The notes beneath the pieces are model-generated. The model did not search any database. It was given only the letters and a program-made list of their open reading frames with translations, and was not told where the DNA came from. The position numbers and the translations under genes are program-made. Below, in pieces: positions 47,890-57,021 of a stretch of 64,000 nt of DNA. The DNA is from DATAYA01 sp963754235 (GTDB taxonomy: Bacteria > Pseudomonadota > Alphaproteobacteria > Acetobacterales > Acetobacteraceae), in contig CAVWFK010000024.1 in the NCBI GenBank assembly GCA_963754235.1, positions 48,531 to 112,530 on the forward strand, written 5' to 3'. Each line of letters starts with the position of its first letter. The stretch's first letter is position 1.

Positions 47890-49563
47890 TCATCGCGGCT
47901 GCACCGGCACCAGATCGGCGCCCTCATCGAGCGCGGCTGTGGCGTCGTCCACGTGCAGCTCGCGCTGGCGTACCTCGGACGGCCAAAGCCCCTCGGGCTT
48001 GAGCCGCATCATCACGATCAGCACCGCGCCGTAGAACAGATAGCGGTAGTCGCCGAACTCGCGCAGCAGCTCCGGCAACCCGATCAGCGCGATCGCACCG
48101 AGCACGACGCCAGGCAGGCTGCCCATGCCGCCGACGATGATCAGCGCCAGCACGTTGATCGAGATCAGGAGCTGGAAGCTCGACGGAAACACCGACGACA
48201 GCATCACCGCGAAAATGGAGCCGGCGAGGCCCGCGAAGGCGGCGCCGAGGCCATAGGCGAGCAGCTTGGAGCGGATCAGGTTGATCCCCAGCGCCTGCGC
48301 TACGTCCTCATCATCGCGCAGCGCGGTCCAGGCGCGGCCGAGCCGGGAGTTCTCCAGGCGCCAGGCCACGAAGGCTGCAACCGCCGCGCAGACCAGCGTG
48401 AGATAGAACAGCGGCACCGGCCCGCTGAACGCGAGCGGGCCGAGACTAGGTTTCGGGATCTGCAGCAAACCTTGCGCACCGCCGAGCAGCGGGGCGGCGA
48501 AATCCGACATCACGATCACCCGCACGATCTCGCCCAAGCCGAGCGTCGCGACCGCGAGATAGTCGCCGCGTACGCCAAGCACGGGCAGACCAAACAGCAC
48601 GCCGACGGCGATCGACAGCAGCACCGCGACCGGCATCGCCACCCAGTACCAGACGTGCATCAGCGCGTGCGCGTTGGCGCCGGTGAGAAGTGCCGTGGTG
48701 TAGGCACCGACCGCAAAGAAGGCGACGAAGCCGAGATCAAGCAGGCCCGCCAAACCGACTTCGAGGTTCAGGCCCATGCCCATCAGGATATAGAGCCCGA
48801 CCAGCATCAGCACCTGGCCGATATAGGCGCCCGCCAGCACCGGCAGCAGCGCCAGCCCCAGCAGTGCCACCCCGGCCCAGATCAGCCGCTCGCGGCGACG
48901 CTCTGCGGTGCTGGGTCGACGGCCCCCGCGCAGCGTGGGCGCGATCAGGCTCGCCGCGCCGATCACGACGAACACCACGGCAGCACCCCGCGGCAGCAGA
49001 CCCTCCCAAGTGTAGAGGAAGTCGCGGATCGCGCCGACGACGCCCTCGTATTGCAGCATCAACTGGATCAGCTCCTGGAACACGCCGGCGACGATCACGC
49101 CCGCGGAGCCGGCGACCGCGACCCGGCGCACGACCGAGGGCGCCAGTCGCAACAGCGCACCGAGCAATCCGCAGCCGGCGCCGGCGAGGAGCAGCACCGC
49201 AAGTCCTATGCGCAGCCTGAGGCCGAGGGCGAGCAGTGTCACCAGCCGCGGCGCCAGCTCGATGAAGATCGATTGCAACGGCACGAAAGCGGTGACGAGT
49301 GCCAACGCCACGACCAGCGCGGCCGCGAGCAAGCCGGCGAGCGCGCCACGACCGAGCCGTGCTACGGCAATGCCCGCGGCCCGGGCGGCCATCGCGCCGG
49401 CGCCGATACCGAGCAGCAGCAATGCCGCATGTCCGAGGGTCATGACATGCACGATCACCGCACGCTCGTTCAGCATCCGCAGCACGCCGACCGCCGCCAG
49501 ATAGACGCCGCCGACACCGAACAGCAGGCCAACAATCACCGCTCTTCGCCAGGCGCTGCGCAT
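47890..49563 (-). CDS. livM: Branched-chain amino-acid ABC transporter permease LivM, N-terminally extended
   Basis: 557 residues; typical LivM proteins are about 320-430. The C-terminal ~330 residues are a standard LivM (LMLVGLYILMGMGLNLEVGLAGLLDLGFVAFFAVGAYTTA; EAA-type loop GRAWTALRDDEDVAQALGIN). The first ~220 residues add about five further membrane segments (GHAALLLLGIGAGAMAARAAG, LAVLLLAGAGCGLLGALLRL). ATG 49563 lies 2 bases after the livH stop; a TTG at 49569 overlaps it. Confidence 0.92.
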   Translation of the reverse strand: MRSAWRRAVIVGLLFGVGGVYLAAVGVLRMLNERAVIVHVMTLGHAALLLLGIGAGAMAARAAGIAVARLGRGALAGLLAAALVVALALVTAFVPLQSIFIELAPRLVTLLALGLRLRIGLAVLLLAGAGCGLLGALLRLAPSVVRRVAVAGSAGVIVAGVFQELIQLMLQYEGVVGAIRDFLYTWEGLLPRGAAVVFVVIGAASLIAPTLRGGRRPSTAERRRERLIWAGVALLGLALLPVLAGAYIGQVLMLVGLYILMGMGLNLEVGLAGLLDLGFVAFFAVGAYTTALLTGANAHALMHVWYWVAMPVAVLLSIAVGVLFGLPVLGVRGDYLAVATLGLGEIVRVIVMSDFAAPLLGGAQGLLQIPKPSLGPLAFSGPVPLFYLTLVCAAVAAFVAWRLENSRLGRAWTALRDDEDVAQALGINLIRSKLLAYGLGAAFAGLAGSIFAVMLSSVFPSSFQLLISINVLALIIVGGMGSLPGVVLGAIALIGLPELLREFGDYRYLFYGAVLIVMMRLKPEGLWPSEVRQRELHVDDATAALDEGADLVPVQPR

Positions 49564-49565
49564 GA

Positions 49566-50660
49566 TCAAGCGCGCTTCCTTGCCATGCGCTCGCCGAGCA
49601 ATCCGTGCGGGCGGAAGATCAGCACCATGATGAGCAGCGTGAACGCGATCACGTCGCGAAGCTGATAGGGTGCGGGGATGCCCATGCCGTCGAGGAACAG
49701 CGCGGGACCCACCAACTCGACGAGGCCGAGAAAGAAACCGCCGAGCATGGCACCGGGAATGCTGCCGATGCCGCCGAGCACGGCGGCGCCGAACGCTTTG
49801 ATGCCGGGCGTGAAGCCCATGTAGAAATAAACCTGCTTGTAGAGAAAAGCGTAGAATACGCCGCCGATCCCGGCCATCGCACCGCCGAGCGCGAAAGTGA
49901 ACACTACCACGCGGTTGACGTCGATGCCCATCAGCGCCGCGGTCTCCGCGTCCTCCGACACCGCGCGCATCGCAGTGCCCATTTTCGTCCGCTGCACGAT
50001 GAGATAGAGGATCAGCATGAACACCAGCGCCAGCACGATCACCAGCACATCGACGCGCGGAATGCCGATGCCCGCGATGTGAAACACGTCACGCTGCCAC
50101 GGTGGATCGGGATAGGACTTGACGCTCGACCCGAACAGCCCGCGAAACGTCTGCTCGAGGAAAAAGGATACGCCGAACGCGCAGATCAGCGGTGCCAGTC
50201 CGATGACCCGGCGGAACGGGCGGTAGGCGATGCGCTCGGTCAGCAGCGAGATGCTGGTGGAGACCGCGACCGCGACCGCCAGGATGGCGGCCATTCCCAG
50301 CACTGCGTGGGAGACGAGGAAGCCCGAGGCAGCAAGCGGCCGGGCGACGAAGAAGCCGGCAAAGGCGCCGGTCATCATAATGTCGCCGTGCGCGAAGTTG
50401 ATCAGCCGCAGCACGCCATAGACCATCGTGTAGCCGAGCGCGATCTGGGCATAGACGCTGCCGATGGTCAGGCCGAAGATGACGAAATTGATCCACTGCG
50501 CGGCGTCGTAGCGGTTGTGGAGCAGCGTGCCGATGGTGCCCCCAACCACCACCGCAACCACGCCGAGCCGCAGCATCCAGAGCACGACATCGACGGCGTT
50601 GAACCGGCCCAGCGTATGCAGCCACGGCACGCGTCGCGGGGCAGCGGCGCTGATACTCAT
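49566..50660 (-). CDS. livH: Branched-chain amino-acid ABC transporter permease LivH
   Basis: 364 residues, about eight to nine membrane segments. INFVIFGLTIGSVYAQIALGYTMVYGVLRLINFAHGDIMMTGAF is the LivH signature; the cytoplasmic coupling loop is GTAMRAVSEDAETAALMGID. A ~45-residue N-terminal extension precedes the core. Starts at ATG 50660, 41 bases after the first binding-protein gene. Confidence 0.95.
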   Translation of the reverse strand: MSISAAAPRRVPWLHTLGRFNAVDVVLWMLRLGVVAVVVGGTIGTLLHNRYDAAQWINFVIFGLTIGSVYAQIALGYTMVYGVLRLINFAHGDIMMTGAFAGFFVARPLAASGFLVSHAVLGMAAILAVAVAVSTSISLLTERIAYRPFRRVIGLAPLICAFGVSFFLEQTFRGLFGSSVKSYPDPPWQRDVFHIAGIGIPRVDVLVIVLALVFMLILYLIVQRTKMGTAMRAVSEDAETAALMGIDVNRVVVFTFALGGAMAGIGGVFYAFLYKQVYFYMGFTPGIKAFGAAVLGGIGSIPGAMLGGFFLGLVELVGPALFLDGMGIPAPYQLRDVIAFTLLIMVLIFRPHGLLGERMARKRA

Positions 50661-50701
50661 GCTCCGCCCGCCCCGCCGGAAGTCATGCTCCAGAAGTCAT
50701 G

Positions 50702-51955
50702 CTACGGCCAGATCTTCTTCGGGTTGGTGCCGATCTTGAAGGTCTTGGGATCGGGGTTGGTGTACTCATAGACGGCGGGCTTGAACTTGGAGCACTCGCC
50801 GTGCGCATCGCAGGCGATCGGCCCACTGGCACCGTCGAACTTGGTGGCATAGACCGCGTCGCGCAACGCCTTCTTGCCGATGAAGAGATTGCCCTGCGCG
50901 TCGGTCTTGGCCGCCGCCGTGATCGCCTTGGCCGCCAGCATCATTGCGTCATAGGCGTTGGCATGAAAGCCCGAGATCGGTGCCTCGCCGAACATCTTTT
51001 TGTAGTCCGCGACCAGCTTCGGATAGCTCTGGCCCATCGCCGTGGGGGAGATGTCGGGATAGCCGATGTCGAAGCCGACCACCGATTGTCCGGCCGCCTC
51101 GATGAAATCGGGCGCCATCAACGATGCGCCGCCGTAGAGCTTGGTGTGGCTGAGCCCCGGAACCTCCTTCGACTGGCGCAGGAGTTGCGCGGCCGCCGCG
51201 ACGAAGATCGGCATGTAAACGAGGTCTGGCTTCTCGCTCGCGATCCGCGTCAGCACCGGGTGCATATCGACGTCGGTGGGCGCCACCGCCTCGATCGAGA
51301 GCACCTTCCCGCCATACTCCTTGAAGGCGGCAGCGAACACGTTGGCGAGCTGTTGTGCGTACGGGCTGCCGTCATGCACCGCCACGGCGGTCTTGAGCTT
51401 GAGCACGTTCCAGATGTAGTTCGCGTCGGACGCACCCTGGTCGCTGTCGCTGAAGACCGTGCGCACGAGGCCGTCGTATACGGGCTTGCGGTCGGCCGCG
51501 GTGAGCGCCGGCGCGGTCGCCGCGGTGTCGATATCGGCGATGCCGGACTGCCACAGGATCGGCGCCCCCGGGGTCGCGGCGCTGGAGCAGGCGGGCCCGA
51601 GCACGATCACCATGTTCGGCGTGGACGCGAGCTTGGTCGCCGCCGTCTGGCCGCCCTCGGCATTGCACTGGTCGTCCTCGGGGTCGAGCTTGATCGGGTG
51701 GCCGAGCAGCTTGCCGCCGAGATCGGCGATCGCGACCTTGGCACCGCGTTCCTCGTCGAGGCCGAGCGCGGTGTCGGGGCCGGACAGCACCCAATAGCCG
51801 CCGATCACGATCGGCGCTCCCTTGGGCACGCGGATCACGCCGATCGGGTCGGTCACCGGCCCCATCTTCGCCGCCTGCGCGAGCGGCGCAGACAGCAGCA
51901 GCGCCGCCGCCAGCCCGGCGAGCCCGGGGCGCACCATGTCCAGAACCTTGCTCAC
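50702..51955 (-). CDS. Branched-chain amino-acid ABC transporter substrate-binding protein, copy 1
   Basis: 417 residues, GTG 51955 preceded by GGGAGG. Signal peptide (GLAGLAAALLLSAPLAQA-A), then a type 1 periplasmic-binding fold (APIVIGGYWVLSGPDTALGLDEERGAKVAIADLGG). Cys pairs in DDQCNAEGG, GPACSSAATPG and ACDAHGEC may form disulfides. Delivers ligand to LivHM. It is a tandem paralogue of the next gene, of identical length and similar over its whole length. Confidence 0.92.
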   Translation of the reverse strand: MSKVLDMVRPGLAGLAAALLLSAPLAQAAKMGPVTDPIGVIRVPKGAPIVIGGYWVLSGPDTALGLDEERGAKVAIADLGGKLLGHPIKLDPEDDQCNAEGGQTAATKLASTPNMVIVLGPACSSAATPGAPILWQSGIADIDTAATAPALTAADRKPVYDGLVRTVFSDSDQGASDANYIWNVLKLKTAVAVHDGSPYAQQLANVFAAAFKEYGGKVLSIEAVAPTDVDMHPVLTRIASEKPDLVYMPIFVAAAAQLLRQSKEVPGLSHTKLYGGASLMAPDFIEAAGQSVVGFDIGYPDISPTAMGQSYPKLVADYKKMFGEAPISGFHANAYDAMMLAAKAITAAAKTDAQGNLFIGKKALRDAVYATKFDGASGPIACDAHGECSKFKPAVYEYTNPDPKTFKIGTNPKKIWP

Positions 51956-52004
51956 GTCGTTTCCTCCCGATCTGTGCAATGGAGCCGATTTTCGAACCAG
52001 GACA

Positions 52005-53258
52005 TCAGGGATAGATCCGCTTCGGGTTCGTGCCGATCTTGAAGGTCTTGGGATCGGCGCTGGTGAACTCGTACACCGCCCCCTTGTACTTCTGGCACTC
52101 GCCGTGGGCGTCGCAGGCGACCGACCCGGTCATGCCGTCGAACCTGGTGGCATAAACCGCGTCGTGCAACGCCTTCTTGCCGATGTAGAGATTGCCGCCG
52201 GCATCGGTCTTGGCGGCCCCCTGGATTGCCTTGGCCGCCAGCATCATCGCGTCATAAGCGTTGGCGTGGTAGCCGGAGATGGGCGCCTCGCCGAACGTCT
52301 TAGTGTACTCGGCGACCAGCTTCGGATAGCTCTTGCCCAGCGCCGCGGGGGAGATGTCCTGGTAGCTGATGTCGAAGCCCACCACCGATGATCCCGCCGC
52401 CTCGATGAAGTCGGGCGCCATCAGCGCCCCACCGCCAAAGAGCTTCGTATCGCTCAGACCCGGTACGTCCTTCGACTGCCGCAGTATCTGCGCCGCGGCG
52501 GCGACGAAGATCGGCATGTAGACGATGTCCGGCTTCTCGCTCGCGACCCGCGTCAGCACCGGGTGCATATCGACGTCGGTGGGGGCCACCGCCTCGATCG
52601 AGAGCACCTGGCCGCCGAGCTTCTTGAAGGCAGTGGCGAACACGTTGGCGAGCTGCTGCGCGTACGGGCTGCCATCATGGATCGCCACCGCCGTCTTCAG
52701 GTGAAGCACCTTCCAACTGTAGTTGGCATCGAACACGCCGGTGTCGCTGTCGCTGTACATCGTGCGCACGAAGCCGTCGTATCCCGGCTTGCGATCGGCC
52801 GCGGTCAAAGCCGGAGCGCTTGCCGCGGTGCCGATATCGATGATGCCGGCCTGCCACAGGATCGGCGCCCCCGGCGTCGCAGCGCTTGAGCAAGCCGAGC
52901 CGAGCACGATCACCATGTTCGGCGTGGACGCGAGCTTGGTCGCCGCCGTCTGCCCGCCCTCGGCGTTGCACTGGTCGTCCTCGACGTCGAGCTTGATCGG
53001 ATGGCCGAGCAGCGTCCCGCCGAGATCGGCGATCGCGACCTGCGCACCGCGCTTCTCGTCGAGCCCGAGTGCCGTGTCGGGACCGGACAGCACCCAATAG
53101 CCGCCGATCACGATCGGCGCCCCCTTGGGCACGCGGACCACGCCGATCGGGTCGGTGACCGGCCCCATCTTCGCGGCCTGCGCAAGCGGCGCGGACAGCA
53201 GCAGCGCCGCCGCCAGCCCGGCAAGCCCAGGGCGAACGATGTCCAGAAGCTTGCCCAC
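52005..53258 (-). CDS. Branched-chain amino-acid ABC transporter substrate-binding protein, copy 2
   Basis: 417 residues, GTG 53258 with GGGAGGG upstream. Same architecture as copy 1; differences cluster in the ligand-cleft region (GSACSSAATPGAPILWQAGIIDIGTAASAP) and in the C-terminal part, so the two may bind different amino acids or amides. It is the first gene of the operon; 49 bases separate it from copy 1. Confidence 0.92.
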   Translation of the reverse strand: MGKLLDIVRPGLAGLAAALLLSAPLAQAAKMGPVTDPIGVVRVPKGAPIVIGGYWVLSGPDTALGLDEKRGAQVAIADLGGTLLGHPIKLDVEDDQCNAEGGQTAATKLASTPNMVIVLGSACSSAATPGAPILWQAGIIDIGTAASAPALTAADRKPGYDGFVRTMYSDSDTGVFDANYSWKVLHLKTAVAIHDGSPYAQQLANVFATAFKKLGGQVLSIEAVAPTDVDMHPVLTRVASEKPDIVYMPIFVAAAAQILRQSKDVPGLSDTKLFGGGALMAPDFIEAAGSSVVGFDISYQDISPAALGKSYPKLVAEYTKTFGEAPISGYHANAYDAMMLAAKAIQGAAKTDAGGNLYIGKKALHDAVYATRFDGMTGSVACDAHGECQKYKGAVYEFTSADPKTFKIGTNPKRIYP

Positions 53259-53387
53259 GTCATTCCCTCCCGATCGGTGGGATGGAGCCGATTTCGCCGC
53301 AGCGGGTTCACCCGCGAGCGTCCGCCCGCCGCGGGCGCCGTGCTGCGCCGCGGCCGCCGCGAGCTTGCAACGCAGTCGCAACGCAAG

Positions 53388-54296
53388 TCAATGATGATGG
53401 ACGCCGCGGGGCGACCTCGCGTCACCGACGAACATCGCCGGAGGATCGTAGCGCAGCCAGACCCTCCGGGTCGCAAAGAACGGCGCACCCAGCAGCACCG
53501 TCGCGTCCTCCTCGATCGGCATCACCGTCAGCGTGGGATTGGGCAGCGTGACCGTGCCGATCTCCAGCGCGGCGAAGCGGTGCCAATGATACAGTCGCGG
53601 GTGCAGATCGGTGCCGCCTGCGATGCCGCCCGGCTCGCGCGCCAGCACGGCCGCACCCGCACCCGCGCGCGCCGCCGCCCGCTCGCCCACGATGATCGAG
53701 CGCGCGCCTGTGTCCAACAGCGCGCGCAGGGCCACGCCGTCGAGCCGAACCGCGGCAAACAGCCGGCCGCCCTCGCGGGTCAATGCCAGCTCCGTTGCGT
53801 CGTTCCTCCAGGGCGGCCCTTCGCCGCAATCGCCGGCGCGATACAGCGCGAGGCGCCCGCGCGGCACGTCGATCTCGATCTGGAAATGCGAGAGCACGTC
53901 GGCGCCCAACAGGCCCGCGACCGCCGGCATCACGTGCGGCACTTGCGGCAGCGCGGCCACCGGGGCGCGCAGTCCGTCGACGTGAAGCCGGCCCAGGGCA
54001 AGCGTCGGCAGCGCGATGATCGGCACCGTCGTGCCGCTGCCCCCGGTGCCGCGCATCCGTACCGTCGCGTCCGACCCAGCGTGCAGTCCCAATTTGCGTG
54101 CCGCGTCGGCCTGCACCAGCCCCGCGCTGGCACCAGTGTCCAGCAGCAAGGTGGCCGGGAGGTCGCCGATCGCAGCACGCAGCGTCAGATAGTCGGCGCG
54201 ATCGGCAAGCGGCACCACCGCGATCGGCACGCACGAAGCCGCCGCGCAGGTCGCAAGGCTTGCCACCAACGGCAACGCCAGCAGCGCCGCGCGCAC
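53388..54296 (-). CDS. Retropepsin-like aspartic protease, exported
   Basis: 302 residues from GTG 54296. Signal peptide (ALLALPLVASLATCAAA-S). Two lobes each with a D-T-G-A site: LLLDTGASAGLV (about 60) and RALLDTGARSIIV (about 200), each followed later by a hydrophobic-Gly motif (GLLGADVLSHFQIEID; VLLGAPFFATRRV). This fits bacterial two-domain aspartyl proteases of the periplasm. The start lies two bases after the stop of the dehydrogenase, so they are co-transcribed. Ends His-His-His. Confidence 0.8.
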   Translation of the reverse strand: MRAALLALPLVASLATCAAASCVPIAVVPLADRADYLTLRAAIGDLPATLLLDTGASAGLVQADAARKLGLHAGSDATVRMRGTGGSGTTVPIIALPTLALGRLHVDGLRAPVAALPQVPHVMPAVAGLLGADVLSHFQIEIDVPRGRLALYRAGDCGEGPPWRNDATELALTREGGRLFAAVRLDGVALRALLDTGARSIIVGERAAARAGAGAAVLAREPGGIAGGTDLHPRLYHWHRFAALEIGTVTLPNPTLTVMPIEEDATVLLGAPFFATRRVWLRYDPPAMFVGDARSPRGVHHH

Positions 54297-54298
54297 GG

Positions 54299-55267
54299 TC
54301 AGACGATCTGGTTGCGCAACTCCGCCTCGCCCCGCCACACCCGATCGAGATTTTCCAGCAGCAGGTCGATCACGCGATCCTCGTAGCGGCGAGTCTCGCC
54401 GCCGGTGTGCGGGGTCAACAGCAAATTTGGAACGTGCCACAGCGGCGAGTCGGGCGGCAGCGGCTCCTCGTGCGCAACATCGAGCGCCGCCGCCGCGATC
54501 CGGCCCTCGCGCAGCGCGGCCAGCAGCGCCGTCTCATCGACGCAGCGGCCGCGCGCGACGTTCACCAGCATTGCCAACGGCTGCATCCGGCGCAGCGCCA
54601 CGTCGTCGATGAGATTTTCCGTCTGCGGCGTCAGCGGGCAGGTGAGTGCCACCACGTCGGCCCGCGGCAGCAGATCGGGCAACGCATCCATTCCCTGCAC
54701 CTCGTGCGCCGCCCCCACGCCCGCCGAAAGGTCGCGCCGCGTCGCCAGCACGTGCATATCGAAGGTACGCGCCAGCGCGGCGAGCCGGCCGCCGATGCCG
54801 CCCAGGCCGACGATCAGCAGCGTTTTGCCGCCGAGCTCATCCTCGCGTGCCGAGAGATCGCCGATCATGCCGCGCCAGTGGCGACGTGCCTGGTTGTCAC
54901 GCGCCTCCGGCAGACGGCGGGCGAGTGCCAGGATCAGCGCCATCGCGTGCTCGGCAACCGCGCGGGCATTCACTCCCCGGGCGCTCGCCAGCCGCACGCC
55001 GTGCGCGGCCAGCGCCGCCCGGTCGTACTGGTCGGTGCCGGCACTGATCGACTGGATCAGCCGCAGCCGCGGCGCCTGGTCCAGCAGCGTATTGCGCCAC
55101 AGGCCGGAGACCACCAGCACGTCCGCCTGCGGCAGGCGCGCGGCCAGCGCCTCGGCGTCGCGCACCTCGAAGCTCGCGATGCCACTCTCGCGCAGGGCGA
55201 AGCGCTCCTGTAACCGATAGGCGACATGGGCGAAGCAGACGACCAGTTGCGCGCGCGCGGGCAGCAT
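54299..55267 (-). CDS. D-2-hydroxyacid dehydrogenase
   Basis: 322 residues from ATG 55267. NAD-binding motif IVGLGGIGGRLAALARTF, catalytic Arg in NVARGRCVDE, Glu in DVAHEEPLPPDSPLW and His in LLTPHTGGET. NAD(P)-dependent reduction of a 2-oxoacid; substrate unknown. Divergent from the radical SAM gene with 36 bases between. Confidence 0.88.
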   Translation of the reverse strand: MLPARAQLVVCFAHVAYRLQERFALRESGIASFEVRDAEALAARLPQADVLVVSGLWRNTLLDQAPRLRLIQSISAGTDQYDRAALAAHGVRLASARGVNARAVAEHAMALILALARRLPEARDNQARRHWRGMIGDLSAREDELGGKTLLIVGLGGIGGRLAALARTFDMHVLATRRDLSAGVGAAHEVQGMDALPDLLPRADVVALTCPLTPQTENLIDDVALRRMQPLAMLVNVARGRCVDETALLAALREGRIAAAALDVAHEEPLPPDSPLWHVPNLLLTPHTGGETRRYEDRVIDLLLENLDRVWRGEAELRNQIV

Positions 55268-55303
55268 GCTTGGCACCCCTTTGTTCCGCGGAGGAGATCC
55301 CGG

Positions 55304-56251
55304 TTGCCCGCCCCCGACTTGCCCACCCTCGACCCCGCGAAGTTCCGCGACCCGGTGCTGACCGCGAGCGGCGAGCGCCGTGCCACCGTGCCGCTCGGCC
55401 GGCTGCGCACACTCTGGTTCAATACCGGCACGCTGTGCAACGTCACCTGCGCGCACTGCTACATCGAATCCTCACCGCGCAACGACCGCCTCGCCTATCT
55501 GACGCTGGCGGACGTCGAACGCTTCCTCGACGAGATCGAGCGCGATCACCTGCGAACCGAGCTGATCGGCTTCACCGGCGGCGAGCCGTTCCTCAATCGG
55601 GCACTGCCGGAAATGATCGAGGCGGTGCTGCGGCGGCGCCTGCGCGCGCTTGTGCTGACCAACGCGATGCGGCCGATGCTGCGGATGCAGGCACGGGTGC
55701 GTCCGCTGGCGCGCCACGGGGATCGGCTGACGATCCGCGTCTCGCTCGACCATTACACGCGCGAGATCCACGAACGCGAGCGCGGTCCGCGCACCTGGGA
55801 ACCGGGGATCGCCGGGCTGGGCTGGCTGGTGGCGGCGGGATTCTCCGTCACGATCGCCGGCCGGCGGCTGACCGATGAGCCGGAATCGGCGCTGCGCACG
55901 GGCTACGCGCGCCTGCTCGCGTCGCTTGGGGTGGCGCTGGACACGGACGATCCGGACGCGCTGGTGCTATTTCCTGAAATGGACCCCGAAGCCGACGTGC
56001 CGGAAATCACGGAGGCCTGCTGGTCCGTCCTCGGCCGCAACCCCGAGCAGGTAATGTGCGCGAGCGCGCGCATGGTGGTGCGGCGGCGAGGAGACGCCGC
56101 ACCGAGGGTGGTCGCCTGCACGCTGCTGCCATATGACGACCGCTTCGCCCGCGGCGCCACGCTGCGGGAGGCGACGCGGCCGGTCGCGCTCAACCACCCG
56201 CATTGCGCGAGGTTCTGCGTGCTCGGCGGCGCCGCCTGCAGCGGCGGCTGA
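55304..56251 (+). CDS. Radical SAM domain protein
   Basis: 315 residues from TTG 55304 (ribosome site GGAGGAG). The 4Fe-4S/SAM motif is CNVTCAHCYIESS (C-x3-C-x2-C); GFTGGEPFLN is the SAM GGE motif; LTIRVSLDHYTREIHERERG follows. The C-terminal part has HCARFCVLGGAACSGG, three Cys that might hold an auxiliary cluster. Similar proteins are annotated as radical SAM of unknown function. Shares its promoter region with the hydroxyacid dehydrogenase. Confidence 0.85.
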   Translation: MPAPDLPTLDPAKFRDPVLTASGERRATVPLGRLRTLWFNTGTLCNVTCAHCYIESSPRNDRLAYLTLADVERFLDEIERDHLRTELIGFTGGEPFLNRALPEMIEAVLRRRLRALVLTNAMRPMLRMQARVRPLARHGDRLTIRVSLDHYTREIHERERGPRTWEPGIAGLGWLVAAGFSVTIAGRRLTDEPESALRTGYARLLASLGVALDTDDPDALVLFPEMDPEADVPEITEACWSVLGRNPEQVMCASARMVVRRRGDAAPRVVACTLLPYDDRFARGATLREATRPVALNHPHCARFCVLGGAACSGG

Positions 56252-56264
56252 CCGCCACGCCGCC

Positions 56265-56915
56265 TCACTGACTGCTGCTGCCGGTTCCCGAGCCGGAGCT
56301 GCTCCCGGACGAACTGCCGGGTGTGCTGCCGGAAGAACTGCCGGAAGAACCGCTTGGGGGAGTGCCCGGCGGGCTGCCCGGGGGGCTGCTGCCCGGAGCT
56401 GGCATACCGACGCCGCTGTTGGGACCGCGACCGGGCTCGCCTTTCGGGGGCCGCGGCCGACCCATGCTCGCCACCTTGTCAATCAGCATCGAAGCGGCGG
56501 CGGCGCAGGCGTGCGTCGGCTCGTCGGCGGCGCAACGGATGAAGATGTTCGCATCGCCGCGGCGGAACGCGAAGATCGCGCCCCGGCCCTGCTGCTCCTC
56601 GCCGCGGCGCATCCAACCGTGATGGCCCATCCCCTCCCTGCCCATCGGGCCGCCCATCATCTGCATCCCGCCCCTTGGCGGCTTGCCTGGCATCCCCGGC
56701 ATCCCCGGCCCGTGCGGACCCGAACCCGCTTCTGGCCCATTTGCCTGATCGCTCTGTTGCGCGATCGCATAGCCGCCATTGGGCAGCGGCAGCAGCAGCA
56801 CCGGCCGCCCGGCCTGGGCACCGCCATCAGCTCCCGGCTTGGGTGGCACTTGCGCCTGCGCGATCCCGATCCCGCCCAGCATGGCGAGCCCCAACCCCAA
56901 TGCCGTCGCACGCAT
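56265..56915 (-). CDS. Exported Gly/Met/Ser-rich protein
   Basis: 216 residues, ATG 56915. Signal peptide (ATALGLGLAMLGGIGIAQA-Q). Middle: Pro/Gly/Met-rich (GPGMPGMPGKPPRGGMQMM), then a small conserved-looking part GAIFAFRRGDANIFIRCAADE with Cys pair C-x7-C. The last 40 residues are Ser/Gly repeats. Function unknown; Met/His content (MGHHGWM) could bind metal. Convergent with the radical SAM gene. Confidence 0.6.
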   Translation of the reverse strand: MRATALGLGLAMLGGIGIAQAQVPPKPGADGGAQAGRPVLLLPLPNGGYAIAQQSDQANGPEAGSGPHGPGMPGMPGKPPRGGMQMMGGPMGREGMGHHGWMRRGEEQQGRGAIFAFRRGDANIFIRCAADEPTHACAAAASMLIDKVASMGRPRPPKGEPGRGPNSGVGMPAPGSSPPGSPPGTPPSGSSGSSSGSTPGSSSGSSSGSGTGSSSQ

Positions 56916-57021
56916 CGTCCGTCTCCCTCTGGTGGTGATAGCGGGCCAACGCCCCGTTGGGCTTGCCGACGCTGGCCGGCTTGCCTCACATTGACTTGAG
57001 CCGATCCGCGGGAGCAACGAA

